Shown in pieces: positions 24,981-37,334 of a stretch of 64,000 bases of DNA. A program made the position numbers and the translations under genes. The notes below the pieces were generated by a model, which was not told where the DNA came from, did not search any database, and saw only the letters and a program-made list of their open reading frames with translations. The stretch is from Polytrichum commune. Its lineage: Eukaryota; Streptophyta; Polytrichopsida; Polytrichales; Polytrichaceae. Location of the stretch: positions 3,784,501-3,848,500 of the forward strand of contig OX485805.1 in NCBI GenBank assembly GCA_950295325.1, given 5' to 3'. Position 1 is the first letter of the stretch; every line of letters starts with the position of its first letter.

Positions 24981-25470
24981 AGTTGGTCTTAAATGAACAC
25001 TTTTCCATTTTGCACCCATTTTCTCGTGGGATATGAAACACAAAATTAGTGCAAGATGATTGCCAAATCCACATGGGGCTTAAGGTAGACTTACCTAATT
25101 TAATTACTTATCTTAATTGGACACATGTATTTAGGTGATCGTATGTGGTTAGGTGCAATTCCAAGAATGGATATTAAAAAGGGCATACACTTAAAAATAT
25201 TGGATTATGTGCTCAAAATATGCTTACCATTCTAGGCTCAAAAGTCAACATAATTGTGTGTGTGTGTGGGGGGGGGGGGGAACTTATATGATCATTGAAT
25301 GAGCACGAGAATCTTTATCCTGATAATGAAGAAGATATTCATATAGGCTCCAAAAATTATAAGGAAAGTGGCCATGACCTCGATTTGCATTCGCTAATAA
25401 TCTTGTACTATTCGTGTGCTTCATATCCTAGGAGAAGTGGGTTGGTAAAAACAAGTAATCCATTCAAAAC
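24981..25470. repeat. Partial copies of the roughly 390-base AGGTAG-family element
   Basis: The words TTAAATG, CTCGTGGGATATGAAACAC, TTAGTGCAAGATGATTG and TTAAGGTAGAC, then AGAAGATATTCATATAGGCTCC, match interior or end parts of the full elements at 26526-26923 and 58246-58635. They are broken up and contain a G run near 25268-25280. Confidence 0.55.
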
Positions 25471-25867
25471 CCAACCAGGTTAGAGAAACATTTTCCTCAT
25501 AATTTTTAGAGCTCATAGAAACAAGTTTCTTATTGAGTTTTATTCTAGACTATGATGCACTATGAGTGTGAGGATTGTGGAAAGAAAAATCCTCCCAAAG
25601 AGGCATGAAACTCCAACCCCAATTTCATCCATCTCTGAAGGACTTTGCACGTAACTTTAAAGTAGACAAGTCTCATTCGAACACCAATCATATTGAAGCC
25701 TACTTTTGGGGCACTATAATGGATCAATGTTCTTCTACAACATACACTTTGAGCATATTTTAGGGGATTTATTATGATGCCGAATTAGTTGGGACATCTA
25801 AAAGGGAATGCTCAACGCCCTCACAACACTAACCAATTAAGGCACAACCATATAACCACTTAAGAAG

Positions 25868-25914
25868 ATCGCATATATATATCTATCTATCTATCTATAT
25901 ATATATATATATAT
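25868..25914. repeat. (AT)n(CTAT)n microsatellite
   Basis: A compound run of ATAT and CTAT units. Confidence 0.95.
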
Positions 25915-26525
25915 GTGCTCTTTGAAAATAAGTCGCAAATTGAGATTTAGCCACTTTAGTTTCATTATTATGACATTGGATTTGTGTAGACTATCCTAAT
26001 CATTATTTATGTATTCATGGGATTATTGCGCATCAAAAGAAGCCCACCCTGATGGATATGACCATAATAAGCCAGTCTACATTAGTGTCTAGTGAGAGTA
26101 ATAAACATGCCAAGCCACACATAACTGATTGCTCACCCAAGAACACAAAGGTCATTAGGACTTCTTATAATTTTGTATCCATGGAGACACGATATCATTT
26201 ACAATTTTCACATTTTGTTTACAAGCTCATCAATTGTGAACTGAATATCCATGAGTAGGGCTCGCCATCCACTTCTCTCTTGATGTACTTCTAGTCCCAT
26301 GAGCTTTCTAACTTCCTGGACTTTAAATAAATTGCAATGCATTTCATTGGTTATCTAGTCCATAACCTATCGCTCATCCAAGAGCGAAAGGGTTATTAGA
26401 ACTTGTCCCATATTATCATCCATAGAGGTAACATATCATTCCCGATTTCCAAATTATGTCCATGAGTTGATTAGTTATGACCAATAACGATCTCGAGCAG
26501 GTGCTTTCCAGCCGATAGCTTCCTA

Positions 26526-26923
26526 AGGTAGATGGGTCTTAAATGGTCATTCTTTCTTACTACTGTAGTGAACTTGTCCTGGGGTATGAAACAAGCGGTT
26601 CACTTGAGACGGCCAATAAATCCAAACTGAGGGCATGGCTTTGGCATGATCACTTTCCTCATGGTTTAAGGAGTTCATATGAACATCTTACTCATCACCA
26701 CACTGTTATTTCTTGTACTCATTAAATGACCATATAAACCCCCTCAATCACATTGACTATCGAACTTAGAATGGTGAGCGTATTTTGAACCCGTAGTTCA
26801 ATCTCTTTTAAACACATGTCTATTTGGTGTCCGTTCATGGATCCACATAACCTAACCACAATACCACTCGAATAAAGGGTGCTCGATTATTAAGATAAGT
26901 AACCGAATATGGCACGTCTACCT
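26526..26923. mobile_element. AGGTAG-family MITE, intact ends
   Basis: Starts TA|AGGTAGATGGGTCTTAAATGG-like and ends GTCTACCT|TA; 398 bases. The interior shares TTGACTATCGAACTTAGAATGG and CAATCTCTTTTAAACACATG-type blocks with 36600-36920 and 58246-58635. No coding capacity. Confidence 0.75.
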
Positions 26924-27194
26924 TAGCCCATTAAAAGCGTAGTGAGTTTGAGGAAGATGAATGATCACACATCCCATACGGATGAAATTCATCCGTCCCG
27001 CACATATATATATATAGAGGCAGGAAAACCGGAGCACTTTGCATGTTCCCCAAAACGGAGCCAATTGCATCAAACCAATGTGTTAGCCTTGTTTGGGGAC
27101 CCGTTTTTGAAATTTCAATTCTTAACTCCTTTCTCCAGCCTGGCCGTGTGTGTTGAAGGGAAAGCGCGAGCCCTTTTAAGTTCCCGCCACTCTA

Positions 27195-27490
27195 TTTGTG
27201 CGAATGGGAAGGCCGGATGTCATCCACAAAAGTAGCAAAAGCCAATGGGAAGCTCATCCACACCTAGCTGGCACTGGGCCAGCCTGAGGGCACAGAGTTC
27301 ATCCAAGATCCCCCGATTCTCATCCACATTCTCAAGCTCTTATCTGTTTGGTTGACCATGGACCCGTGACACCAGGGAGAATATTCTCTCCACCTCTGTT
27401 ATTGTGGCTGGCCATAGTTCATCCATGCTGGGCTACTTTTCATCCAATTTGTTCACCTCTGGTTACCACACCTGCCTGCTATATATAGGT
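27195..27490 (+). promoter_or_regulatory. Orphan promoter-like block: TCATCC cluster followed by a TATA box
   Basis: The hexamer TCATCC occurs about seven times between 26985 and 27450 (for example GTCATCCACA, CTCATCCACA, TTCATCCAAG, TTCATCCATG, TTCATCCAAT). It is followed by CTATATATAGG near 27479-27489. No gene could be placed downstream, so this may be a transposon promoter or an LTR remnant. Confidence 0.4.
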
Positions 27491-27648
27491 AGGCTCTTCC
27501 TAACGGATTCCGTTTCCTAACACCTATTATTGGGAGTGTAATAAAAACCTGCCCTTTATAGGTTTATTATTGATTCATACTAAATAAAGTATATTAATTT
27601 GGGCTCTTGAACCTCATTTAGGTGTTAAGGTTTTTTTTAAAAGTAATA

Positions 27649-28136
27649 CAATCCACCCTTTATAAATGTTAGGCTCTGGAGTAAAATTTTCCTAACATTT
27701 ATAGTGAGTTAACATTGTAACAATTATAAAGGGAGCTTTTTGAATGCTTAACAAATATAAATTCATTACAATTATGGAGGGAGAGTTTTACAAAATTATG
27801 ATATATAAAATATATGTATCAAATCAATATTTTATTGTTATAAAACAAAATAAGTATTAATATAGTCCATATGAATAAGTTGATCACAAAAGTCAAATTT
27901 GGTGGCTTTTGCCACTTTGAAAGGTTGTGAGTCAATGTAATGGATGTCGTCACACAATATTGGATGTATTTCGTAGGTTAACATTTATAAGTGGCAAATT
28001 AACAAAGAGGGGAGTAAATTATTGTTAACATTTAACATAGTTAACATTCTAGTTATCAATATGAGGGGAGTACGATTTTGTTAACAAATATAATGAGTTA
28101 ACGTTTATAAGTGTAACATTTATCGAGGGTGGATTG
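27649..28136. mobile_element. MITE with CAATCCACCCT inverted ends and TA target duplication
   Basis: The left terminus CAATCCACCCTTTATAAATG and right terminus CATTTATCGAGGGTGGATTG are imperfect inverted repeats of about 25 bases. Each is flanked by TA. Length is 488 bases, AT-rich, with repeated GTTAACATTTATAAGTG-like words inside and no coding capacity. TA duplication and size fit a mariner/Stowaway-type non-autonomous element. It is not related to the AGGTAG family by its termini. Confidence 0.8.
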
Positions 28137-29985
28137 TATATGGGTTCTGCATAGGAATGAGCATTTTAACTCTCCCCAATGGTAAGGGTTATGAACATGT
28201 ACCTCTCCATAATGACTTGTATGTTGAAAATTATGTGAAATTGGAAACACAAATCAATAAAAATAATCCATTTTGACCACTACACTCTTTACTTCTTTGG
28301 TGCCACCTGCTTGAGAAACCAAAAATCGTAGAAAAAAGGTTGAGCATAAGGTACACGGGTGTTGAGTGGTATGTTGTTTTTGTTCTATATCTTTTATCAA
28401 TAAGCTTTACCTCTTGAAGATTGTGCTTTGTTAGCAAATGTATGATGGAAAATCAACATAAATCAATCCTCCCCTTGTTTGGTTATAGTTAATGGAAGTG
28501 CATGTATGTTGATTTCTTTAGTGGATACACAGGTCCTCTCAATTGTGTTGACTATTGAGTGTAGAGTAGTTAACGAAATATGAAGGTATAGTTCAATCTT
28601 TTTTTAGACACTTGTCTTTATGGAGTGTGTTTTTCTTATCCATACCTCATCATGTATCATTCAAATATAAGTGTCCGGTTGAGAAAAGTAATTGAATGAC
28701 ATTCACATATCTTACTTAAGTTCGTCAATTTGTAATTCCATGCATATTATATGCAAACACGTTGTCTTATGCATGGAAGTAGAGCCTTTTCATAAACTAT
28801 CACTTTCATTCAGGAAGCTTGATTGAGGCAATAGAAGAAACCGCTGGACTCTTGTTTTGCAAACATGGTGAAAGCCACACTTTGATGTTCTATGTTTGTC
28901 ACTTCTATACATACCACAAGTAGGCTCATATGCATATTCCAATGACCAAATGGATATAAGTGGGAGTTGGAAGTGTCCTCAATGATCAAACATACCTTCT
29001 CAAGAAGCATATTTGGTATTCTCATTGATTCATCATCAATTTGGAATCAAAGAAGTGTAGTGTAGAGACTATGATACGATGTAGTTTTGGAGATTGAGTT
29101 TAAGAAGTATTTTATTGTTATTGTTATTGTTATTGTTATTGTTATTGTTATTTTTTTTGTTTATTCCCATTTAATACAACATACATTAATCCTTGAAGGT
29201 CCTCAAGGGCTATGTTGGATCTCAATGCATCATACGGAGGTGTTTAAGGTTACATATTGCTAATTTTGGAAATTGATGTCATAGATGACCATGTCTGGAA
29301 TTCTTCTAGCCGGACCAACACATGTACAAAAAGGATATATAGAGAGATTTGGTCTCATATAAGTGATTTGAGTTCAAATACATACCGTGTATGTTTAATC
29401 ATCATAGTCACGTATGATTGTGTTTTCGCTTCCTCTTTGTAATATGTCCTAAACATAGTTCTAGTCTCATAGGCCAAGTAAAAATCTTGTTGGGGGTTTG
29501 TACAAAATGCCATGTGCTTAGACCATGCGATGGTGGTTTGAAATGTTGTGGGGTTAGTCTTTAAGACCAGTTAATGTCGAGAACTTGTAAACATCAGAAT
29601 CTTGTGAATGACATCTATGTGAAATGTGAAGAATATCATATGAAGCCATGTGACACATCACACCACTCTCTATTTACTGATGTGGCGCCAATTCGATTCC
29701 CAAGAATGTAGAATATCCACACTAATTGGGATGAATAGAGTAGATATATGGATAGGATCGAGTGTCGTGTTATTGATAGAGCTTGAATGAATCAAAGGCT
29801 ATTCCAAAACGGATCAACAATGCAAGATTCGAACCAACACTAGGTAGTGATGCTATTCCATAATACTCTAACACCTTCCACAATGTTGCCTTAGGAGAGC
29901 CCACTTTCCAAATAGATTATCCAAGTAGGTGGTTGGATCCGAACAACATAAATTTGTACCAATACCATACATAAGGGTCACAAAA
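28137..29985. other. Intergenic, no gene recognised
   Basis: Holds a fragment of the AGGTAG-family interior (about 28540-28735) and a (TTATTG)n microsatellite at about 29110-29152. Confidence 0.5.
29110..29152. repeat. (TTATTG)n microsatellite
   Basis: About seven hexamer units in a row. Confidence 0.95.
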
Positions 29986-29989
29986 GAAT

Positions 29990-30690
29990 GTCCATGTCCA
30001 CGGAATTTGGGTCCAAAATACTTGTTCATGGAGCTTAGTTTTGGCCTTTAAGATTACAACCATGCTTGAAATTTGGTTCTTGAACTAGACTAGGAATATT
30101 TCTTGAGTTAAGACTAACAATATTTGACATGAAAGTGATGCCACATTAGCGCCATTTCATTTATTTTCATACTTTGAAATAAGATGTACCCTAGTGTAAA
30201 TCCCTTGGGTCCAAATGTTGCTCACGATAAGTAGGAACTGCTGATTTTTAATATTTCTTTGATCTTTGACCCTAATGTAACCCCGCCCTTAGTGACACAC
30301 ACTAAATACAAGCCTCAAATTTGACAACCAATCTTACAGGATGCCCATATTTACGAAATGTGGGTCCAAAACGCTCGTTCATGAAACTTAGTTTTACACT
30401 TTAAGATCGGACCCAGGCTTGAAATCTGGTTTCTCAAACTGGACTTAGGGTATTTCCTTGAGTTAAGACTGAAAAAATATGACGGAAAGTGATGCCACAT
30501 CAATACGACTCCATTTTTTTCTTTTCCATACTTTGAATTCACATGGACGCTAATGCAAACTCCTCAGACCCAAAACACCACTCTTGGTCAATACGAACTA
30601 CACGACTCTCTAATTCCTTCGTCCTCGGACCCTAACGTAAACCCACCCTTCGTGACACACCGAACACACGTCTCGAAGTTGGCAAACCAC
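29990..30690. repeat. Tandem duplication, unit about 350 bases, two copies
   Basis: Copy one (about 29990-30336) and copy two (about 30337-30690) share GGGTCCAAAA, TTCATG, CTTAGTTTT, TTGAGTTAAGACT, AAGTGATGCCACAT and GTGACACAC in the same order. The second copy runs into a GC-rich tail. Confidence 0.8.
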
Positions 30691-31250
30691 CATTAAACAC
30701 ACCAGTCCTGGGTACCTACCCCGTGTCACTGGGAACCCTCCCATAAGGTCACTGGAAACCCTGCAAATCTACCACGATGCTAGATTCGCGTATTCACACC
30801 CATTGCAATCTTACACACGTAGGCGCTTGTCACCCACACTAATCCCCGGAGAGATGTACGGTGGAGATCGAAAGGCGGGCCGGGGGGGGGGGGGTGGGGT
30901 TTCGTTCGGCGACTTGTTCGACACCGATGTCAATTTAGATGAAGCGAATTGCGGTGATGGTGTCACGACACGACACAACGTCGGTGCTTCCCGAAGGCCG
31001 TGGTGTGGTAATATTACCAAACAAGCAACACGGAGCCATGGACCGGCTCATCCTCACCACGGTGCCTTGCCTTCAATAGACTTGTCAAAAGGGGACACAA
31101 ATCTCGGGGAGGTGGGCTTTGCATTTCGCGTTTGGGACGGGGACCGGGCCGGGCCGGGCCGCTCGTTTCGTTCAAGGCCTGAATACCGGAACCGAAACCT
31201 TACCTCGTGACCGCATGCCTTGTCAAAAGGGGAACAATCTTGTAATAAAA
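30691..31250. other. GC-rich intergenic block
   Basis: Markedly higher GC than its surroundings, with a G run at about 30881-30893 and GGGCC words near 31148. A 135-codon frame here has a skewed composition and resembles no known protein. Confidence 0.4.
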
Positions 31251-31253
31251 TAA

Positions 31254-31284
31254 GGTTGGGTTGGGTTGGGTTGGGTTGGGTGGT
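31254..31284. repeat. (GGGTT)n pentamer array
   Basis: About six GGGTT units. This is not the plant telomere heptamer TTTAGGG. Four or more G3 runs in phase could form a G-quadruplex. Confidence 0.9.
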
Positions 31285-33230
31285 TTGGTTGGGATTCTTA
31301 TGAGTCCGTACTAGTAGGCCTTTGCTTTGAGGTTTAGGGTTTGTGGTCGGCATGGTAAGGGGGGTTGTTGCATGCCAACCTACTTTGTGTAGGTTTAGGG
31401 TTGGTTCATCCCAATGGGTTGATTCAGAATTTATCCATGTTGTAGAGTCATAGGGTTTAACTTGGTTCCAAGAGGAGTTCATGAGCTACAAGAAGTTTGT
31501 GATGTTTTAACGTTCTACTTATTTGGTTGCCTTCGGTTCTTTGGTTGAGTGGTTCGTGGATGTTTTACTGTGGAGAGGTTGACATCAACCAATGGAGTTA
31601 TGCCCGTCATTGTCTGAAATCTATTGAATAACTGAACGGTTCGATAGCTTCGGGGAATAACAAATTCTTTTGAATAAATCCATAAGTTTCACACATGTGA
31701 ATCAAATTGGCGGTTTGTTGCTAGCTTAACCTTTAAATGTTTGCCAAAGAGGTTAAGGATGTTCTAAGATATGGAAAACAAAAAAAACAAAAAAAACAAC
31801 AAATATTTCAAAGGTTTCTTGAGAACTATCAAACAAAAGAAGTTGTCATGCACCATGACAACATCACACCCATACAATGAAATTTGCAAAAGACACTTTT
31901 GAGTCCTATAACAAATTTAGAAGGTTTTGGAAGATTCATAAGAATTACTTGAATCTCATCGCATCCTTGCCTATGTGTGACCCCTTACTTAATAGCAACC
32001 CCTATATCTTATCTATATTGAACATGGGTTGACCATGAGAGCCTAAGGTCGATTTTGAGCTCATTGATAATTAGCACTCCAAAAACTTGTAAATGATTTG
32101 TGTGGTGCCAAAAAAATGATTGTGAATATGTGTTGGAAACCTCTTCCAATCACCAACAAGACCTAAATAAAAACATAATCGATGGAATATTTATGACACC
32201 ATATTCTGATTCTTAGAAGGCCAAAATAGGTGAAAAATGTGTGCACCTATTGTGAGCATTTAAAAAAAAAATCATCATTTGTAGATGCTTGATAGCAAAA
32301 ATAAAAATTATAGAATCTTGGTAAGAAAGTTAAACGAGGAACACCAAAATTGAGCTTGATTTTTGTAGAATCACAATGCATATTTTCCGGATTCTTGAAC
32401 TGAAAATCAAAGGTGACTTAGAGTGGTTTTCTTTGGATATGTGCATTGCAAACTTGGATATGTACTTATACTTTGGGATTCATTATAAGTTGCAGTTCAC
32501 AATAGATGTAGCCACTGAGAGAGCATTCTTGCATATGAGCATACCTCTAACCTTTCAACCATTCATATTAACATGCACCTTGTAAAGTTGTAGCTAGTTT
32601 GGTCAAAAATATGGTCCGCTAGACCAATGAGGGGTTTTTGACACTAATTCCGGTGTCAAATCAACCAAACAAACAACCTTCTCACTACAACCTATTTCAA
32701 GACATTTCCGTTGCACGAACGAGGGGTATGCTTGTATGCATCAATTCCTTCTCATTAGCACACTCAATTCCCTTGGGGGTGCACTCTTTGTTGGTGTAAA
32801 AACTAACGTGCTTGCATGATCTTGAATTTAATGACCCCGTATGCAAAGGATTTCACAACCAAAAAAACAATAATATATACAAATGTAGAAATTTCACATA
32901 GACTCAAGGATATAAGATGTATGCCTTGCATATGCAATAGAAATAGGGTGCATGCAATAGGGCTTAGGTAATCATACACAATATGTGCCCTATTTTCTTT
33001 CACAAAACCATTGAACACATAATACTACATAGGCTCAACATGGTCGTATATTAAGTTTACATTTTCTAAGCCTTACATAATAGTCCTCCTATAACATACG
33101 AACTTTGCTCTAATAAAAATCCTTCTCCCTATGCGTACGATGCACATGAGACGTCTAAACAATACCCCTTTCGTGTACCCACGTGGTTACATACAAAATC
33201 GTGGAGTGCACTTCCCTGAGCCAATTCCTC
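31285..33230. other. Intergenic, no gene recognised
   Basis: AT-rich DNA with short A-rich runs near 31780. No coding or structural signal is supported. Confidence 0.5.
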
Positions 33231-33234
33231 TCGT

Positions 33235-33560
33235 TGGTTAACCCCTAAGTGTCTAAGAAGCCTTATCAAGCCTTGAGATTCACATAAAGAAACATGTGTT
33301 TGAGCTACAAATATCCAATTCTAGGTAATTGTGTGACAAGTGACCCTATCTAAAATAAACTTGTCCTTAAAGTGCACTTCTCAAATCAATTGAAAGACCT
33401 TATTGTCATTGCAGATTTGGATTCAAATACACAGCACGAGTGCCCTTGGATGCAAATATATAACTTGTACTTTGAACCCCAATGTCACATTTGAATATTG
33501 AAAAAATAAATCTTCTTGACATAAGATAAGGTGCCAAATCAATTTCAAACATATAAATAA
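33235..33560. repeat. Dispersed repeat, related copy at about 57725-58080
   Basis: Ordered shared words with 57725-58080: AAGTGACC, AAAGTGCACTT, TGCCCTTGGATG and CAATGTCA. Strongly diverged; no termini seen. Confidence 0.5.
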
Positions 33561-34805
33561 TCACATATTTTTCAAATTAAAATTTGGGTGATTTGGTAAG
33601 GCTTGTAAAAATTGCGTATGTAGGCTATAGATTGAGCCCCTTGATCCTTTTAACCCTTTCTCTCCAATACAAGCCCCTAGGGCCGGCCCATTCATCTTGG
33701 GAAATCCCTTGTGGCCACCACCAAGTCTCCATGTTGACATCCACGTTGGCACTAGACTCAAATCTTGGAGTTTCTTGGGCCAACACGGTCGCTTGCAATT
33801 CAACTTATTGTCACACGTACACATTCATAACATACTGAATGTGGGAAATATTCGGAAATATTATGTGCAAAATTGTCAGTCTTACAAAACATTGTTATGA
33901 ATGTGAATAATATTATGTTATGGGTGCAAGCATGGCAAAGTGGACCAAAAAAATGCTCTGGTATACTAAAACCATAATGTTTTTGGTCAAAGGCCTAAAA
34001 GTGGTAGCAAAGCATTGTTTAAATTAGATTTCTTTTCATGACGACCTTTGTTGTTATGTTGAATACTCAAATATAGAAAATCAAGTTGAGATCTTCAATA
34101 CTTATCATTAAAAGTGATGCTCAAAAGCAAATGATTGAGTCTGGTTTTGGACGTAGATTTCATGACCTTAACATTTTTTGAATTTGGAGTATTCGTTCAC
34201 ATTCCTTGAATTCATTATCTACTTGAAGGCATCACCACAAAACTTTGTGGGAGACCATCAATTTAAAGCAATTTTATCGTACTTTAAACAAATTTTAGAC
34301 AACCACTTGTTCAATATCACCTACTTGCACACCACTTGTACCGTCTTCTAAAATATGTAGAATTTTCTTATAATTTATCCTGTCATCATGATTTGCTTGG
34401 CTTTGTAGAGCAATGTTCTTTCAGAATGTCTAAGATTTTCTTTCTTCACAAAATTCAAAGTTAGTGTATAGTTTTGAATCACTTTCACTGAACACAAGAC
34501 ACAGATCAGGAGCTGTCCACTTTACCATGCTTGCACCCTTATTACGTTGCATATACTAAAACATCTACAATTGTCAACATGATCACATTCTATCCTGTCC
34601 ACCAAACCTAGCAGAAAACCTCAGTATCATGAGGTTTCCCGGCATGAGAAAAATCTGCTTCAACAACCACTGGATGTTCTCGAACTCGATCGAAATCGTG
34701 GAACTATTGCTCTCATAGATGTGTGCTGAACACGCCGACCAACCACATAAAGTATGATAGAAAGTGGGATGCAAAGGTCCTCAACGTCAACGATAGATTG
34801 CAAAT
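33561..34805. other. Intergenic, no gene recognised
   Basis: AT-rich DNA with no conserved frame. Confidence 0.5.
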
Positions 34806-34831
34806 TTTCTCTTCATCCATGAGAACACACA

Positions 34832-34835
<4 letters not shown>

Positions 34836-34871
<36 letters not shown>

Positions 34872-35465
34872 ACAGATTAGCATTAGTGGAATTAAGCATG
34901 GGAGGTTGGCACTCTGCAGTGTTGCTGTGTATATGCAGACATGGGCTGTTTACCTGCACGTCCACAGGCCATTCCATCGAGTCTTCTGTCAAGTGCTGCT
35001 GAAGCAACCTTCGAGGCTGTGCTTGAGAGGAGAAACTGAAGTACTGGCCAGTGTCCGGGGAGATATTTGGGGCATAATCGGTCGAGATCCAAGTGTTTCC
35101 CGAGTCCAACCGGTTACATGTGGACATCGTTCCGACTTTCTTTGTTGTTTTGAGGTAGTATCTTTACCACGTCGGCACTAAATTACACCAGTTTAAGGAA
35201 GAACCGAAAAGTTTGGAAATTTTGTGTGTCTTTTAAAAAAAAATTAAAAAAAATGTAGAGAAATGATTTTCCTCTTGAAATCCAGGATTTCCGAATCGAA
35301 AAGTAGAAAATAAAAATAATAATCATCATTCGCCTACAAATAGTCGAGTTGGTGAAGGTTCTACAGCATTCTCTAAATTCCTCAAAAACGTCCGGGTAAT
35401 TTTCTAAAAGTTTTGATGAACTTCAACCGGTTAGTTCTCGAACGCAACCAGTTCATCCGCAACTA
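34836..35465. repeat. Dispersed repeat with (GA)n start and AACCGGTT words; relative at 46950-47340
   Basis: Begins with a (GA)n run and contains TGTCCGGGGAGATATTTGGGG, GTCGAGATCCAAGTGTTTCC and GAGTCCAACCGGTTACATG. It ends in GATGAACTTCAACCGGTTAG. The same word order, including a (CT)n run, recurs at 46950-47340. Likely two copies of one old retroelement. Confidence 0.65.
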
Positions 35466-35840
35466 AGGTAGATGGGTGGTCTTAAGTGGCTCGTTCTCGT
35501 AATCGGACTCCTAGATTTGATTGGCATGTGGTTCGGTGAGGATCAAAGAGCAGACATCATAAAGCCACATGTTTAAAAGAGACTACGACTTCAAATATTA
35601 ATAACTACTCCACACCCAATAGTGAGCACAACTGGGAGGTACCTATGTATCCAAGTTATGGAGTCAACAAACATGCACTTATGATAACCATAACTACAGA
35701 ACAGGAGGTCCGATTTTCAATCCGGTTTTTGCAGATGTTTCAGTGTAGATTTGCCAATGCAACACAGGTTTTTGTTGTGTTAATCGAATCGGTGGAAGTT
35801 GGAGAACATGAGAAATGGACCCAATAGCACCCACCTACCT
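35466..35840. mobile_element. AGGTAG-family MITE, intact ends
   Basis: Starts TA|AGGTAGATGGGTGG and ends CACCCACCTACCT|TA, 375 bases. The termini match the other family members; the interior is diverged. Confidence 0.7.
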
Positions 35841-36234
35841 TAGCGGCCGGTTCTCCCCGGGCATTGGTACTGTCGTGTGTTTTGTGTTTGTACAGACAGA
35901 TGTGGTCATGGACTGGCCATGGCCAGGCTGCCTGTGTCAGTGAGAGGCCAGACACATCCAGTACGTACTAGGCATATGTGTCAGAGGAGGAGCACGGACA
36001 ACCGTATTTTGGACTACACATCTCACTTAAGCTATGCGGGTGGGCTGTTATTCGGTTAGTTTTTCTGGCTCTCCATCTTCGATTGATCGGATTCACGTCT
36101 TCAAATTGGTGTTGCATGAGCAGATCTGTGACGAAACATCAACCAAGAATTGGATTGGAGACTGGGCCTCCCTTGATTTAGTTACAGATGTTATCAAATG
36201 TGCATGTTTGTTGATTCTCAAACTTTAATACATA

Positions 36235-36920
36235 GGTCTCCACGATTTTGTGGGGAATAGTTGATCAAATTTGAGAATGTAGTTCAATCTCTTCCTGAAT
36301 ATGTGTCTCTATGGTGTTTGATCTTGATTACACACCAATTATATATAGAGGTTTGATTAAGAAAAGTGACCGAATAGCACCCACATACCTTAAGCTTAAC
36401 GGGCGGGAGGAGAATGGCTCATGTGATAGTGACAAGACATCATGCACTCACGCAAGCCGTTTATGGACGGAAACTGGAGGTTATGGATGAAATGCTATCT
36501 GTGTGGATAGGAAATCACAACCTAGGAGTTCTTGGGGTTGTCCACTTGGACGAGTGACCAATTATGGATTTAGAGAGATGTGCTTTACATGGATACTTTT
36601 CTCTCTACATCCACTTCTCGTAGGATACGAACACACAATTAGTGCAAGATGATTAGCAAGTCCAAATTGTGCATGTAGCCATTTGCCTTAAAGTTTTCGG
36701 AGCTCATATGAATATCTTCTTCTTTATCAAAGTGAAGATTCTCATTATGTGATCATACATGTCCCCCCAATCATGTTGACTATTGAGCCTAGAATGGTTA
36801 GTGAATTTTGAGTGCATAATCCAATCTCTTTTAAACACATGATGCCTTTTTGGTGCCAATTCTTAGATCTGCACCTCACCACATACCATTCAAATATAAG
36901 TCACCAAATTATTGTTGTGT
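36235..36920. repeat. Partial AGGTAG-family copies
   Basis: A right end (CACCCACATACCT|TA at about 36400) and interior words around 36600-36920 (TTAGTGCAAGATGATTAGC, GGAGCTCATATGAATATC, CATGTTGACTATTGAGCC) match full-length copies. The block is interrupted by a copy of the GGAAGTGCT-type repeat. Confidence 0.6.
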
Positions 36921-37334
36921 TCAATTTAGGGATGTCGACTTAACATGGTCAACAATAGGAGAGTGGGTGACGAGCTGCAATAGCAATGGACCAATATCCA
37001 CCAACTCAAGCTGTTTATGGGGTGTAATTACTCTGCTCATGGATAGAAACCGAAGGTTATAAATGAAATGCTATCTGCGCGGACATAGAAGCACTGCATG
37101 GGAGATGCTTGAAGTGCTCTCCACTTGGATGAGCCACTGGTTATGGAGAGTGGGTGACGAGTTGCGGTGGAGGTGAGACATCCACCTACTTGAGCCATTT
37201 ATTGGGCATAACCAATCTGCTCATGGACATCAACTGGAAGTTATGGTTGAAATGCTCTATGTGTGGGTAGAAAAGCACAACCTGGGAGTGATTGGAAGTG
37301 CTCTCCACTTGAATGAGAAACTGGTTATGGTGAG

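Noticed and set aside
30803-31210. A 135-codon frame in the GC-rich block
   Set aside because: Skewed glycine/arginine content from G runs, no domain, and in a repeat-rich tract.
31254-31284. Interstitial telomere repeat
   Set aside because: The unit is GGGTT, not the plant TTTAGGG heptamer.
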